Positions 37,251 through 45,068 of a stretch of DNA of 56,673 nt are shown piece after piece. The translations under genes were made by a program, and so were the position numbers. Position 1 is the stretch's first letter; every line of letters starts with the position of its first letter. The notes below the pieces were generated by a model, which made no database searches, was not told the origin of the DNA, and saw nothing but the letters and a program-made list of their open reading frames with translations. The DNA lies in contig NZ_NPKI01000036.1 in the NCBI RefSeq assembly GCF_002284565.1, positions 1-56,673 on the forward strand, read 5' to 3'. Origin of the DNA: Mesorhizobium mediterraneum (GTDB taxonomy: Bacteria; Pseudomonadota; Alphaproteobacteria; Rhizobiales; Rhizobiaceae).

Positions 37251-37639
37251 TCGCCCACCTAAAAGCACTTAGCCGCCCAAACATCCTCGCCATCCGCTGG
37301 CGGCGACTAGCCTTAGCAACGTCCGCCAGCGTGTTCCGAGCTTGCCGAGCGATGATAAGAAGAGACGTCCGATTTGCTGAGTTTGGCTGAAAGCTGCAGG
37401 TCATGTGCAACCTATTAGAGGAGCCCCGCTCGAAGCGTCGGATCGTCAGACAAGATCACGTCGCGCGAGGGCGCTGGTTTCGAGAGGAAAAGGAGCGGCT
37501 GTTCGACGTTTGAGGCTTGATCCAGCGTTTCGAGACTGCACGAGCGGCCAGCATTGATGGAGGCATGCTGCCGCCTCCTGCGAGCCGCAGCTCGGCTCGC
37601 CCTGCGCAGCAACCACGAATTTGCGATCGCAAGAAAGGC
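37251..37639. other. Gene-free stretch after the TIR operon
   Basis: A short hairpin (CGCC-N7-GGCG near 37290) lacks a T-run, so it is not a convincing terminator. No gene was recognised. Confidence 0.35.
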
Positions 37640-38160
37640 AACACGCCGACGATAGAACTTGGCGGCGCTGGTCGGCTGCGAATCAAGATGTCGATGGCAA
37701 GGAGCTCTCGCCGAGCGTCTTTGCCGGGCCGAACCTTCTGGCTATGCTCCTTCGAGAAGTCTGCCGAGCACCAGCCGCCGCACCGCCAAAGCGATCAATA
37801 TGCGCGAGGGCACGACCTCAGCCTCTCAGCGCTGGCCAACCAGGTTGGAGCCTGTGCCGCGGCACGGAACCCGCTGCCTGCTGATCGAGGCGAATGTGCT
37901 TTGCCCCTGATCACCTGCATTACCACCCTTGGGAAAGGGCAAGACCGATCCGGACCGTCAGAATGTAAGGGATGACCGGCAGTTCGGCGGAACATGGCCG
38001 CCGGCGCTCTATCGTGCCTCGCGCGGCCGGCGGGAACAGCGTCCCGAGCGCTATTCATCCGTCAATATCGCCCGCTAATCGGGCACTATGCTGGGCGCAT
38101 GCGCGTCGTAAGCTGTTCGTGTTTGCAGGACGCGCCCCCGACCCTCAGCCAAGGCGAAGG
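37640..38160 (+). pseudogene. IS66-family TnpC remnant
   Basis: The plus strand gives fragments in several frames matching the IS66 TnpC order: ARGHDLSLSALANQVGACAA, then a LGKGQDRSGPSE-like piece, RQFGGTWPPALYRASRGRR in another frame and the hallmark ALCWAHARRKLFVFAGRAPD. No frame is open for more than about 150 bp. The element is severely decayed and lies between the TIR operon and the aminotransferase. Confidence 0.65.
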
Positions 38161-38316
38161 TGACGCCTTAGTTTTCACGGCAATTCGGGCCGATCCCGCG
38201 AATTCCACGGCGAATAACCTGCATTCCCGAGAAACTCAAGGGACGTTTCCGGTATGCTATTTGCTAACAGGTGGCTGGCCGAGTGCCCTCCGCCAATTTA
38301 TCGCGAGGAGAGGAAA

Positions 38317-39723
38317 ATGCGCTTGAGCAATCTGGGAACCGAGCAACTCCGGGAGAAGGATAGAAGCTTCGTCTTCCATCCTTCTACGCATTTGGCCAAG
38401 CACAGCCGAGGCGAAACGCCAAATAGGATTATGGCCGGTGCGGAAGGCGTCTATATCTGGGACACCGAAGGCCGAAGGAGCCTCGACGGTTTCGGAGGAC
38501 TCTACTGCGTCAACATGGGATATGGATGCACGGAGATCGCCGAGGCCATTGCCAGGCAAGCACACGAATTGCCGTTCGCGCACGTCTATGCCAGCCAAGG
38601 TACGGAGCCGGTCGCCCTGTTGGCAGAGGCCGTGGTCGAGTATTTCGGTCAGAACATGCGAAGGGTCTATTTCGGCCTCTCCGGTTCCGATGCCAACGAA
38701 ACCAACATCAAGCTGGTCTGGTACTATAATAACATTCTTGGCCGGCCCGAAAAGAAAAAGATCATCTCGCGAAATCGCGGCTATCACGGGTCTGGATTGG
38801 TCACGGGTAGCCTAACTGGCCTTCCCTTCTTTCACAATTTCTTCGACCTGCCTCTGGATTTGGTGCGCCATACAACCACGCCGCACTATTACCGCCAGGC
38901 GCGTGTCGAGGAGAGCGAGGAAGCGTTCTCCCGGCGCTGTGCCGATGAGCTTGAAGCCTTGATCCTGGCCGAAGGACCGGAAACGGTTGCAGCTTTTATC
39001 GGAGAGCCGGTACTTGGGACAGGAGGTATTGTGCCGCCCCCCAAAGGGTACTGGACGTCCATTCAAGCGGTGCTCGACAAATACGATATCCTTCTAATCG
39101 CGGATGAAGTGGTCTGCGGCTTCGCGCGAACCGGCGAGAAGTTCGGTTCCCACCTGTATAACATGCGTCCGGATTTCGTGACCATCGCAAAGGGTTTGAG
39201 TTCCGCCTACCTCCCCATCTCCGGGTCAATCATTGGCGACCGTGTCTGGTCGGTTTTGGAACAAGGAACTGAGAAGCACGGCGCACTCGGCCACGGCTGG
39301 ACATATTCGGGGCACACGCTTTGTGCCGCAGCCGCGCTCGCCAATATTCGACTGCTTAAAGAAAAAAATATTTTGGAGCATGTCCGCGATGTTGGACCGT
39401 ATTGGCAAGACCGGATGAAGGCCGAGCTGGCGGGACATCCCATCGTTGGTGAAGTTCGCGGAGTGGGTATCCTGTCGGCCGTAGAGATGATGCGGGACCC
39501 AAAACAAAGGATCCCATTCGAACCCGACCTTCAGGTCGGGGTGCGCACTGCAGCTGCTCTGTTTGAGAATGGTGTCATCGGACGGGCCATGCCGCATGGC
39601 GACATCCTCGGTTATGCACCCCCCCTGATCATTACCCGAAAAGAGATCGACATCATTGTCGACGCGACGGTAAAGTCGGTCGATACCACCTATCGCGCGC
39701 TGAAGGCCGAGGGTGCCGTATGA
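38317..39723 (+). CDS. Class III PLP-dependent aminotransferase
   Basis: The 468-residue enzyme is a class III (omega-amino acid:pyruvate-type) aminotransferase. Motifs are YGCTEIAEAIARQAHELPF, FGLSGSDANETNIKLVWYYN (phosphate binding), SRNRGYHGSGLVTGSLTGL, LIADEVVCGFARTG with the PLP-ring Asp, and TIAKGLSSAYLPISG with the Schiff-base Lys. The ATG at 38317 follows GAGGAGAGGAAA. A conserved block 86 bp upstream (GAAACTCAAGGGAC) is shared with the decayed copy beside the Lrp gene, so Lrp control is plausible. A terminator lies 190 bp after its stop. The donor substrate cannot be deduced. Confidence 0.92.
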   Translation: MRLSNLGTEQLREKDRSFVFHPSTHLAKHSRGETPNRIMAGAEGVYIWDTEGRRSLDGFGGLYCVNMGYGCTEIAEAIARQAHELPFAHVYASQGTEPVALLAEAVVEYFGQNMRRVYFGLSGSDANETNIKLVWYYNNILGRPEKKKIISRNRGYHGSGLVTGSLTGLPFFHNFFDLPLDLVRHTTTPHYYRQARVEESEEAFSRRCADELEALILAEGPETVAAFIGEPVLGTGGIVPPPKGYWTSIQAVLDKYDILLIADEVVCGFARTGEKFGSHLYNMRPDFVTIAKGLSSAYLPISGSIIGDRVWSVLEQGTEKHGALGHGWTYSGHTLCAAAALANIRLLKEKNILEHVRDVGPYWQDRMKAELAGHPIVGEVRGVGILSAVEMMRDPKQRIPFEPDLQVGVRTAAALFENGVIGRAMPHGDILGYAPPLIITRKEIDIIVDATVKSVDTTYRALKAEGAV

Positions 39724-39913
39724 TTTTGCGATCGCGAAGGAGCGAGTCCGGAGGCAGGCATGTCCCTGCGCGCTACTGCGCCGAGCAGACCCAAAACTGT
39801 TGAATTCCAGATATCTGATCTTGAGCATGCTCCGGGCTATTTCAGTCACGATTTGTAACCGAATCAGTTCTGCCGCCGCTGTCCTGTTGCCCAACGACCA
39901 GGACCTCTGTGCG

Positions 39914-39959
39914 GCGCGCCCTGCGGGTGTACCTCCCCGCCGGCAGGGCGCCCTTTTTG
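39914..39959 (+). terminator. Rho-independent terminator after aminotransferase
   Basis: GCGCCCTGC (39917-39925) pairs with GCAGGGCGC (39944-39952), with an inner CGGG/CCCG extension, and is followed by CCTTTTT. Confidence 0.8.
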
Positions 39960-40510
39960 ACCCACGTAATCAGTATCATTATGGCCCGTGCGGAATCGAG
40001 GGTCTGGTAAAGGTCATCTGCACGTTCCGATGCACATTGAGCTTAGACGTGCCCTTTACATCATTGCAGCGGGCCACGGTCGCCGGTTCCAAAGTGCGGC
40101 AATGCCGAAGGTTATCTTCCTTCACATCACAAAGAGCAGAATAATAATTGCGGTGAATTTTATCACGTCAGGTATATAAAAGGACGATACTCACACGCCA
40201 CCCCGTTCACAAGGAAAGGCATTTTAATATTGTTGAGACGATTCGCCTATCAAAGGAAAGAAAGCATCGCAACACTTCTTTGCGGATCACGGCGCCCCGG
40301 GTGCGGGATGAGCGGCTATCCGAATTGTTATGCTAATGCCGACCCAAATTCCTGCAAAAGCTGGGGTCAATGATGCCTTTTGGTCAGCGCAGGATGATTT
40401 CTCCTGGTTTGGTCGGTGCAGGGGCGGTCATGATTTAATGCATGGAGATTCTCTGATTGAGCTGTTGAGATCATGAGGCGTCTGCCAGACGCCCATCGGG
40501 TGAGCCCAGC
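39960..40510. other. Intergenic region upstream of the LuxR gene
   Basis: No gene was recognised over 550 bp. The stretch around 40140-40260 is AT-rich and may hold the regulator's promoter. Confidence 0.35.
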
Positions 40511-41395
40511 ATGATTGGGATGACCGACGAAGATCGAAAGTGTGGCAGCATTCTGGAGCCCGGTCAGCCCAGCGACGCCCGCGAATTCAATCGCGTTGTC
40601 GGGCCATACACGACGCAGCCGGAGGGCGTGCAGAAAGAGGAAGAATCGAGCGCGACGATGACGAGGGACATGCCACTTGTTTTCGAGACATTCCTTGAAA
40701 GACTGTCACAGAGTATCGATGAGGCAGATTTCCGGGATGCCATGGCTGAGGCGGCCGGACGACTTGACCTAATCTTCTTTGCCTACCTCTCCTTGCCAGT
40801 ACGGCCTTCCGGCAAACCGAGGTTAATCTCGAACTATCCACCCCGCTGGACCAGACAGTATCTGGAAAATCAGTATGAGAAACTCGATCCTGTGGTCTTG
40901 CGTGCTCGAAATGGCGGCTGCCCGTTTCACTGGGGATCGAATTTGGGAGGCGATAAAATGTCGCCGGCTCAACAGCAGCTATTCGATGAGGCGGCTCAAT
41001 TCAGCATCTGCTGCGGTTTGACGATCCCAATTGTCGATCTCCGCGGCCGCATCGCTGCGGTTACTTTTGCCGCCGATGAGCCTCGTCCAGTATTTCTTCG
41101 GGTCGCTGAGCGGTACGAACAAGCTCTTCAACTGATGGCGGCCTGCTTTCATCGTTGCGTTCGCCGCAAATTGCCGAGCGATCGAACAGTGGATGGGATT
41201 TCGCTGACATCCCGCGAATATGAGTGCCTGAGGTGGGCAGCGCGGGGTAATTCAGCCTGGGTGACCGGCCGCATCTTGGGTATCAAGCCACGCACGATCG
41301 CTTTTCATTTGGACAATGCCAAGAAGAAGCTAGGCGTGCGAACCCAAAATCAGGCTATAGCCCTTTTGGGGTCCGAAGGGTCCTCAATTCTCTGA
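40511..41395 (+). CDS. LuxR-family quorum-sensing regulator (autoinducer-binding)
   Basis: The product has an N-terminal Autoind_bind domain and a C-terminal LuxR/GerE HTH (SLTSREYECLRWAARGNSAW, KPRTIAFHLDNAKKKLGV). The acyl-homoserine-lactone pocket signature is complete: Trp and Tyr in RWTRQYLENQY, Asp-Pro in KLDPVV, Trp in PFHWG and Gly in CCGLTIPI. No luxI-type synthase is nearby, so it is a solo or answers a distant one. The start is uncertain: 40511 gives 294 residues, while the ATG at 40658 gives 245, the normal family size. Its neighbours are qseM-like genes whose known homologue inhibits TraR. Confidence 0.88.
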   Translation: MIGMTDEDRKCGSILEPGQPSDAREFNRVVGPYTTQPEGVQKEEESSATMTRDMPLVFETFLERLSQSIDEADFRDAMAEAAGRLDLIFFAYLSLPVRPSGKPRLISNYPPRWTRQYLENQYEKLDPVVLRARNGGCPFHWGSNLGGDKMSPAQQQLFDEAAQFSICCGLTIPIVDLRGRIAAVTFAADEPRPVFLRVAERYEQALQLMAACFHRCVRRKLPSDRTVDGISLTSREYECLRWAARGNSAWVTGRILGIKPRTIAFHLDNAKKKLGVRTQNQAIALLGSEGSSIL

Positions 41396-41929
41396 GAAGC
41401 TTTTTGATCCCCTTGTGCTCGGGCCATTCGATCGCGCGCTTTGTATCGAGCGTTGACTGGATGCCGAGATCTTCTGTTCCGCCGGCTCGGGCGATGCAGC
41501 CGTATTCTTCCAGTCCGCGCCGGTGATCATAGTCTATGGGTGCTCGAGCGGGTGTTTCGTCGCTGACGAGCTAGTCGTGCGGTTATATAGTTTCCGAGGA
41601 TGGCCCGCTTGCATACCTGCCTGCCGGTAATCTCTAACCCTTGACTTAGGGCGATGGCTATCGGTTATGCGGCTTGAAAGCGAAGAGGTGGACCCTTCGT
41701 CGAGCGCCGGTACGATATGGAGTGCTGCTCCGGGCTAATACCCATCCAGACAGAGCGGAACCTTCTATCACGTCAGACGCTCGGACAATTGCCAAAACCC
41801 GATTTCCTGGGAACTGAATTGTGCTCGCCACCGGGTCCATTTTGCCGGCGCGTCTGTGGTGCAGGCCCCGATCAGCCTGACCAATGGCACAGGAACTGCC
41901 TGCTTCTATGACCGAGCACTGCGAATTTG
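41396..41929. other. Intergenic stretch
   Basis: No gene or terminator was recognised between the LuxR gene and the first qseM-like gene. Confidence 0.35.
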
Positions 41930-42211
41930 TCAGCTGGCGAACAATTCCTTGTAGCCGCTCGTCACCATCCAGTTCGCACGGTCGAGATGACTACGAAGCG
42001 CCTTCCTGGCGCGCTCCGGTTCAAGTGCCGGATCAATGCCGAGGATCAGTTGGGCCATTTCCTCTTCGGGCGCCTCATCGTCTGAGGCGTCCAGGAGCCT
42101 CATATAGATGGTAAAGTGCGCCCTGTCGTAGGCGGTAAGACGGTCAGACCAAGGGACTTCGTCGAGCAGTGTTGAGCTTTGAGTCCTATCTGTTCCCGTT
42201 GATCGATTCAT
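41930..42211 (-). CDS. qseM: QseM-like DUF2285 antiactivator, copy 1
   Basis: The 93-residue protein has the DUF2285 features VPWSDRLTAYDRAHFTIYMR, LLDASDDEAPEEEMAQLILG and the C-terminal RSHLDRANWMVTSGYKELF. It resembles QseM of ICEMlSym, a small antiactivator that binds the quorum-sensing activator TraR and the fused activator FseA and blocks element transfer. It is divergent from an XRE gene at 42328 with palindromic operators between, as for qseM/qseC. It is closely similar to 42998-43264, so the two arose by duplication. The family assignment rests on remembered similarity, not on a search. Confidence 0.75.
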   Translation of the reverse strand: MNRSTGTDRTQSSTLLDEVPWSDRLTAYDRAHFTIYMRLLDASDDEAPEEEMAQLILGIDPALEPERARKALRSHLDRANWMVTSGYKELFAS

Positions 42212-42256
42212 GTCTGCCGCGAACCTCGCATGTTGATCGCTGGATCCAAGGCAGAA

Positions 42257-42289
42257 TATCCCAAAATGGGATAATCCGAAACGGGGATT
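42257..42289. promoter_or_regulatory. Paired palindromic operators between qseM-like and XRE genes
   Basis: TATCCCAAAATGGGATA (42257-42273) is a perfect 7-3-7 palindrome. AATCCGAAACGGGGATT (42273-42289) is a second dyad sharing one base with it, spaced about one and a half helical turns centre to centre. They lie in the divergent intergenic region, where a QseC-type repressor would bind. Confidence 0.65.
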
Positions 42290-42327
42290 AGTCGCTGAGC
42301 CGGTCTCTACCTGACCGGTTCACCTAA

Positions 42328-42561
42328 ATGCCCAAATCTCTTCGATCTCCCCGCCACCAGCGGTTTCTGGCCCAGTTGATCTCACTGCGCAATGTCAAAG
42401 GGCTGACGCAGGCGCAGGTGGCTGAGAAGCTTGGTCGTCCGCAATCTTTCGTGGCGAAATATGAGGGTGGCGAGCGGCGTCTCGATATCATTGAGTTTCT
42501 CGACGTAACTGCGGCCCTCGGTGCTGATCCGTGTGAGATTCTGTTGAGCCTGCGCACGTAG
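42328..42561 (+). CDS. qseC: QseC-like XRE-family regulator
   Basis: The 77-residue protein is a single XRE/Cro-type HTH (GLTQAQVAEKLGRPQSFVAK, then YEGGERRLDIIEFLDVTAAL). It is transcribed divergently from the first qseM-like gene across 116 bp containing two adjacent palindromes. In ICEMlSym the equivalent small HTH protein QseC controls qseM and its own gene in a bistable switch. Size, orientation and operators fit that model. The shared leader element starts about 48 bp after its stop. Confidence 0.75.
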   Translation: MPKSLRSPRHQRFLAQLISLRNVKGLTQAQVAEKLGRPQSFVAKYEGGERRLDIIEFLDVTAALGADPCEILLSLRT

Positions 42562-42608
42562 TGGGCGCCCGCGCCCATCACCGCGCGTGCCGTGTGCCGG
42601 TGGGTCGA

Positions 42609-42740
42609 GCCCCGCTTTTCTTGGCTCTGGCGTCTCGACCATTCCGCTGCGCCTCCTAGCGCGTCGTTAGACTCTCGCAATTCGCTCTATTTGTGCCTTT
42701 CCCAGCAGGTGGCGCCGCATCCTTCTAGGCCCGCCGCGGC
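42609..42740 (+). other. Conserved GC-rich leader element, copy B
   Basis: Box 1 (GCCCCGCTTTTCTT, 42609-42622) and box 2 (TAGGCCCGCCGCGGC, 42726-42740) are about 100 bp apart. Further similarity to copy C (CCGCAACCCTT, then GGTCC-TCCGGATGCGGT near 42794) extends to about 42805. No antirestriction gene follows this copy. Confidence 0.5.
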
Positions 42741-42997
42741 GTCCCGCAACCCTTAGCCAGCTGTGAGCTTTCAGTAGGTCGTCCATCCGGTCCTCCGGAT
42801 GCGGTGCGGCTCAGACGGCGGACCCGTTCCTGTCATGATTCGCCGACGCACCCATTCCTGGGAAGCAGCCATTGGCGAGCGGAGGACAAAATGATGAGAC
42901 AGCGAAGCGCTGGGCCATCCGCGCTGTGGTGATACGTCGATGCATGGTGTTACGCGACTTCGTTGCTTGAAGCGAAGCGACCGCACCGCCCATTTCG

Positions 42998-43264
42998 TCA
43001 ACTGGCGAACAAATCCTTGTAGCCGCTCGTCACCACCCAGTTTGCACGGTCGAGATGACTGCGAAGAACGTTGCGTGCGCGCTCAGGTTCGCGTGCCGGA
43101 TCAATGCCGAGGATCACTTTGGCCATTTCCTCTTCAGTGGCGTTGTCTGCCGAGGCGTCCAGGAGCCTCATATAGGTTGTAAAGTGGTCCTTGTCGTAGG
43201 CTGTAATGCGGTCCGACCAGGGGACCTCGTCGGCGAACGGCGTGTTCGATCTGGGCTGCAACAT
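42998..43264 (-). CDS. qseM: QseM-like DUF2285 antiactivator, copy 2
   Basis: The 88-residue protein matches copy 1 nearly throughout: VPWSDRITAYDKDHFTTYMR, LLDASADNATEEEMAKVILG and RSHLDRANWVVTSGYKDLFA, with a divergent first 12 residues. The nucleotide sequence of the coding region is also similar, indicating a tandem duplication. Its divergent neighbour is a different XRE protein, so the two antiactivators may be under separate control. Confidence 0.75.
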   Translation of the reverse strand: MLQPRSNTPFADEVPWSDRITAYDKDHFTTYMRLLDASADNATEEEMAKVILGIDPAREPERARNVLRSHLDRANWVVTSGYKDLFAS

Positions 43265-43373
43265 CGCTAATTCTATCTCCGGCCAATGGACCCGCGAAGC
43301 CCTGTGCCTGCTAAATGTGGATTACATATTATAGTTGATAAACTCAAGCCGCCTGATCCGCTGGCTTGCGTGC

Positions 43374-43592
43374 ATGGATATGCGCAAGTTGGTCGGACGG
43401 AATGTGCAGAGGATCAGGCAAAGGAAGCGCCTGACGCAGGAGCAGCTTGCGGAGATTTCCGGGTTCAGTCAGCAGTACATCAGCGGCTTGGAGAAAGGCC
43501 GAAGAAATCCGACAATTATCACGATCTATGAACTGGCATTGGCCCTCGGCGTCAGCCACATGGATCTGGTTCGGCCCGACAAACAGGCCTGA
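43374..43592 (+). CDS. XRE-family regulator, second module
   Basis: The 72-residue protein (MDMRKLVGRNVQRIRQRKRL, then TQEQLAEISGFSQQYISGLE and KGRRNPTIITIYELALALGV) is a compact XRE HTH of the Cro/C1 type. It is not close in sequence to the HTH gene of the first module, although it holds the same place relative to a qseM-like gene. A start at 43374 or 43380 fits the HTH; 43335 would add residues with no family match. The intergenic region contains an AT-rich stretch (43320-43350) but no palindrome as clear as in module 1. Confidence 0.8.
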   Translation: MDMRKLVGRNVQRIRQRKRLTQEQLAEISGFSQQYISGLEKGRRNPTIITIYELALALGVSHMDLVRPDKQA

Positions 43593-43645
43593 TGCCCCCG
43601 CCCTCCAAGTAGCTGGCGGCCTGATGGCGCGCGCCGGGTGCTTGT

Positions 43646-43796
43646 GAGCCCACGCTTTTCTTAGGTCCCCCGGCAGCCCCTGCCATTTAGCTCGCCCTCG
43701 CGCGGGCGCACCCTATTGGACAGTCGGCCGCTGCGTTTTTGTCAGCTTTTCCTGGGACGTGGGGTGGTCGGCATTCCCTTTTAGGCCCGCCGCGGC
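43646..43796 (+). other. Conserved GC-rich leader element, copy C
   Basis: Box 1 (GAGCCCACGCTTTTCTT, 43646-43662) and box 2 (TTAGGCCCGCCGCGGC, 43781-43796) lie 115 bp apart. Similarity to copy A continues into TTTCAGCGGGCC (about 43867-43878) and the GGGGACAGG-ACGCGAGA stretch near 43912. The copy starts about 50 bp after an XRE gene stop, as copy B does. Confidence 0.5.
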
Positions 43797-43939
43797 CTGC
43801 CGCAACCTTCGCTCTCGCTTCAGGTCCTTCTCTTGGTTACGGTCCTTCGGATGCGGTCTGCCTCTTTCAGCGGGCCTAATCGCTTTCTGTCGCCCGCCCC
43901 ACGGGGACAGGCACGCGAGACTAGTATGGAGCGTTGCGG

Positions 43940-44264
43940 TTAGCGCGCGAACAGCAAAGGAACCGAAAAAACAGGCAACTGTCGCAGCATGGCTGAACCA
44001 GCCATCGTGTCGGCATCTAGGAGCCGCGTGTTCGCCTTGCGCTGACACGAAGCTCAGACATAACGTCCGGGAGACGATGCTGGCAAATAGTCTGGCTGAA
44101 GCATTCCACCCACAATACCAAAGCCCGTCCCAATCCAAAGCGCTTCTACGCCCTCCATCTCAGGCGCGAGGCCTGCTGGCCAGTGCACCTTCTTGGTCCG
44201 CCGGAAGAGAGCCCCGCCCTCTCGACAATCGGCTTCATGAGGTCTCGCCCTGCAGTGTCGACCG
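43940..44264. other. Gene-free stretch
   Basis: Nothing recognisable follows leader copy C up to the ompW terminator. Confidence 0.35.
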
Positions 44265-44290
44265 TAAAAAAGGGCGCGCGAGGCGCCCTT
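44265..44290 (-). terminator. Rho-independent terminator of the ompW unit
   Basis: On the minus strand AAGGGCGC pairs with GCGCCCTT across a 5-base loop and is followed by TTTTTA. It lies about 42 bp after the ompW stop. Confidence 0.88.
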
Positions 44291-44331
44291 CATTTAAACC
44301 GGCAGTCGGGAAGCAGACTTCACTCTGATAT

Positions 44332-45030
44332 TCAAAAGCGGTAGGTGACACCTGCGCCTATCAGCCAGGGATCGAGCTCCGCCTTCCCCGTCAGCTTCGC
44401 GCCGGCCACCGTGACGTCGAAGTCCGGCTTCAGGAAAAGCTTCTTCACGTCGAAGTTGAGGCCCCAGTGCTGGTCCACCATGTAGTCGAATCCGACCTGC
44501 AGCGCCGTGCCGAACGTGTTCTTCACCTTGAGAGCATCAGCGCTGCCAGTGTCCTGGTTGTAGAAGATCGTGTAGTTCACGCCTGCGCCGACATAAGGTT
44601 TGAACGCGCCGAGATCGGTAAAATGGTACTGCAACGTGAGCGTCGGCGGCAGCAGCCAAACTTTGCCGATGTTGCCCAACCCTCCGATCGTCCCTTGGCC
44701 CGCGATGTTGGCATAGGTGGTACCGAGTATGAGTTCGGCGGCGATGTTGTCGGTGAAGAAATACGAGATATCGAGTTCCGGCGTCACCGTGTCCGAATAC
44801 GAAAGACCGGAGCCGGGAAGCGTATCAACGTAGCCCAGATCTTTCGTAACGACGCCCAACGCCCGCAGGCGGACCTGCCAAGGGATTGGCGCTTCGGTGA
44901 CCGAGGCTCCCGTCTCCGCCAGGACGGTCTCTGCTTGCGCAGGCTCCGCGGCGACGGCCTGCTGTCCCACCATGATCAGGGCCACCGCCGCTGCTGTTGC
45001 CCGCGCTACGCCCATTCGCGTTCTCGCCAT
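44332..45030 (-). CDS. ompW: OmpW-family outer membrane protein
   Basis: The 232-residue protein has a signal peptide (MARTRMGVARATAAAVALIM, then an AVAA cleavage region) and the eight-stranded OmpW barrel pattern: WQVRLRALGVV, GLSYSDTVTPELDISYFFTD, NIAAELILGTTY, LPPTLTLQYHFTD, KPYVGAGVNYT and GFDYMVDQHWGLNFDVKKLF. It ends in the C-terminal Phe of beta-barrels (GAGVTYRF). OmpW proteins form a narrow hydrophobic channel. AAGGAG stands ahead of the ATG at 45030. It is 38 bp downstream of the prolyl oligopeptidase gene, probably in one transcript. Confidence 0.92.
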   Translation of the reverse strand: MARTRMGVARATAAAVALIMVGQQAVAAEPAQAETVLAETGASVTEAPIPWQVRLRALGVVTKDLGYVDTLPGSGLSYSDTVTPELDISYFFTDNIAAELILGTTYANIAGQGTIGGLGNIGKVWLLPPTLTLQYHFTDLGAFKPYVGAGVNYTIFYNQDTGSADALKVKNTFGTALQVGFDYMVDQHWGLNFDVKKLFLKPDFDVTVAGAKLTGKAELDPWLIGAGVTYRF

Positions 45031-45068
45031 GAGATTCACTCCTTGATGTTCAGAAAGGATGCACTGCA

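Noticed and set aside
37290..37310. Hairpin after the ThsB-like gene as terminator
   Set aside because: The stem is only 4 bp and is not followed by a T-run.
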